Part shown: positions 63,697 to 64,000 of the stretch, one piece after another
Position numbering within the stretch: the stretch's first letter is position 1
How the letters are laid out: every line of letters begins with the position of its first letter
Assembly (NCBI GenBank): GCA_904377845.1
Contig: CAJFGR010000014.1
Coordinates: forward strand, 1-64,000
Direction: 5' to 3'
Source of the DNA: an uncultured Ruminococcus sp.
GTDB taxonomy: Bacteria; Bacillota; Clostridia; Lachnospirales; Lachnospiraceae
Length of the DNA stretch: 64,000 bases
Program-made: the position numbers and the translations under genes
The notes under the pieces: model-generated
The model's database searches: none
What the model was told of the DNA's origin: nothing
What the model saw: only the letters and a program-made list of their open reading frames with translations

Positions 63697-64000
63697 ATGG
63701 CGGTACTTAAGATGCAGAGGATCAGCATCTGCGCCTTAAAGAAAGACCGTAAAGCGATCCTTGAAAAGCTTCAGAGCATGGGCGTCCTTGAAGTGAACCA
63801 TATTCTCGAAGAGGACGAAGATTTTCACAAGATGGATACCGTGGGAAAGAAACAGGGATTTGAGAAGGCGGCGGCATCGGTGGACCAGTCGCTGGATATT
63901 CTGGAAAGATATGCGCCGGAAGACAAATCCATGTTTGCGGCTCTGGAGGGTAAGAAACTGATCTCCGTGGACGAGGGGATGAAAGTTCAGGAAGAACGCC
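63697..64000 (+). CDS. ntpI: V/A-type ATPase subunit I (partial, runs off the window)
   Basis: The first 101 residues of a protein expected to exceed 600. AVLKMQRISICALKKDRKAI, LEKLQSMGVLEVNH matches the start of NtpI/AtpI, the membrane stator subunit related to Fo a. AAGGAGGGAAAG precedes ATG 63697 (an ATG at 63693 is out of frame). The rest is outside the window. Confidence 0.9.
   Translation, partial: MAVLKMQRISICALKKDRKAILEKLQSMGVLEVNHILEEDEDFHKMDTVGKKQGFEKAAASVDQSLDILERYAPEDKSMFAALEGKKLISVDEGMKVQEER

Overview
The window looks like a chromosome segment of a strictly anaerobic gut Firmicute, most likely Lachnospiraceae or a close clostridial relative. The reasons are the long Gram-positive type SRP RNA, a B12-dependent diol/glycerol dehydratase set, ECF-type ThiT under a TPP riboswitch, an F-type ATPase next to a V/A-type ATPase, strong AGGAGG ribosome binding sites with frequent GTG/TTG starts, and families typical of that group (DUF6128, DUF4080 radical SAM, ABC-class PF09818 ATPase). 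The species call is inference. I found no rRNA, tRNA, CRISPR array, insertion sequence or complete prophage.

Layout. 1-6.2 kb: beta-galactoside region with a LacI-type regulator, an AraC-type regulator divergent from a GH2 beta-galactosidase, a GH42 remnant, and a regulated promoter that has lost its gene. 6.2-13.7 kb: AAA/DUF4143 ATPase, PF09818 ATPase, YbaK/ProX deacylase and SbcD-SbcC. 13.7-15.0 kb: a two-gene operon pairing a Tyr-rich, repeat-bearing double zinc-ribbon protein with a minimal eukaryote-like protein kinase. 15.0-20.0 kb: TPP riboswitch and thiT, an SRAP remnant, a VanRS/VncRS-like two-component system, and a MATE pump. 20.1-22.8 kb: an XRE-Uma2 fusion gene, then the remains of a BRO/DinD gene, a MutS-like ATPase and an iron alcohol dehydrogenase, the last two fused in frame. 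22.8-28.6 kb: a six-gene B12-dependent dehydratase operon (three dehydratase subunits, two reactivase subunits, cobalamin adenosyltransferase) on the minus strand. 28.7-32.7 kb: M20 amidohydrolase, MATE pump, Maf, YgjP-like metallopeptidase. 32.8-36.0 kb: a wrecked BceRS/BceAB-like peptide-resistance module. 36-39.4 kb: polysaccharide deacetylase and two membrane proteins whose 3' ends overlap. 39.6-46.3 kb: complete atpBEFHAGDC operon. 46.3-49.5 kb: phosphate transporter with its DUF47 partner, and a ROK regulator. 49.7-57.3 kb: degenerate GGDEF-EAL protein, Sfp-type PPTase, VanY-like peptidase, XRE-like protein, dGTPase, DUF6128 protein, TadA, DUF2798 protein. 57.4-62.9 kb: SRP RNA, B12-binding radical SAM protein, a 35-residue membrane protein, AIR-synthase-like protein, Lrp regulator with aminotransferase, TrmL. 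63.3 kb to the end: start of a V/A-ATPase operon.

Two themes stand out. First, non-essential loci carry internal deletions of tens to hundreds of bases (GH42, SRAP, BRO/DinD, MutS-like, Fe-ADH, response regulator, histidine kinase, ABC ATPase, permease), while housekeeping operons are intact. Second, a structured intergenic repeat occurs twice in opposite orientations (46252-46452 and 62956-63115). One copy begins one base after the atpC stop codon, contains the atp terminator, and supplies the promoter for the phosphate transporter. The best candidates for undescribed biology are the zinc-ribbon/kinase operon, the XRE-Uma2 gene with its TATCCA operator cluster, and the dispersed repeat.
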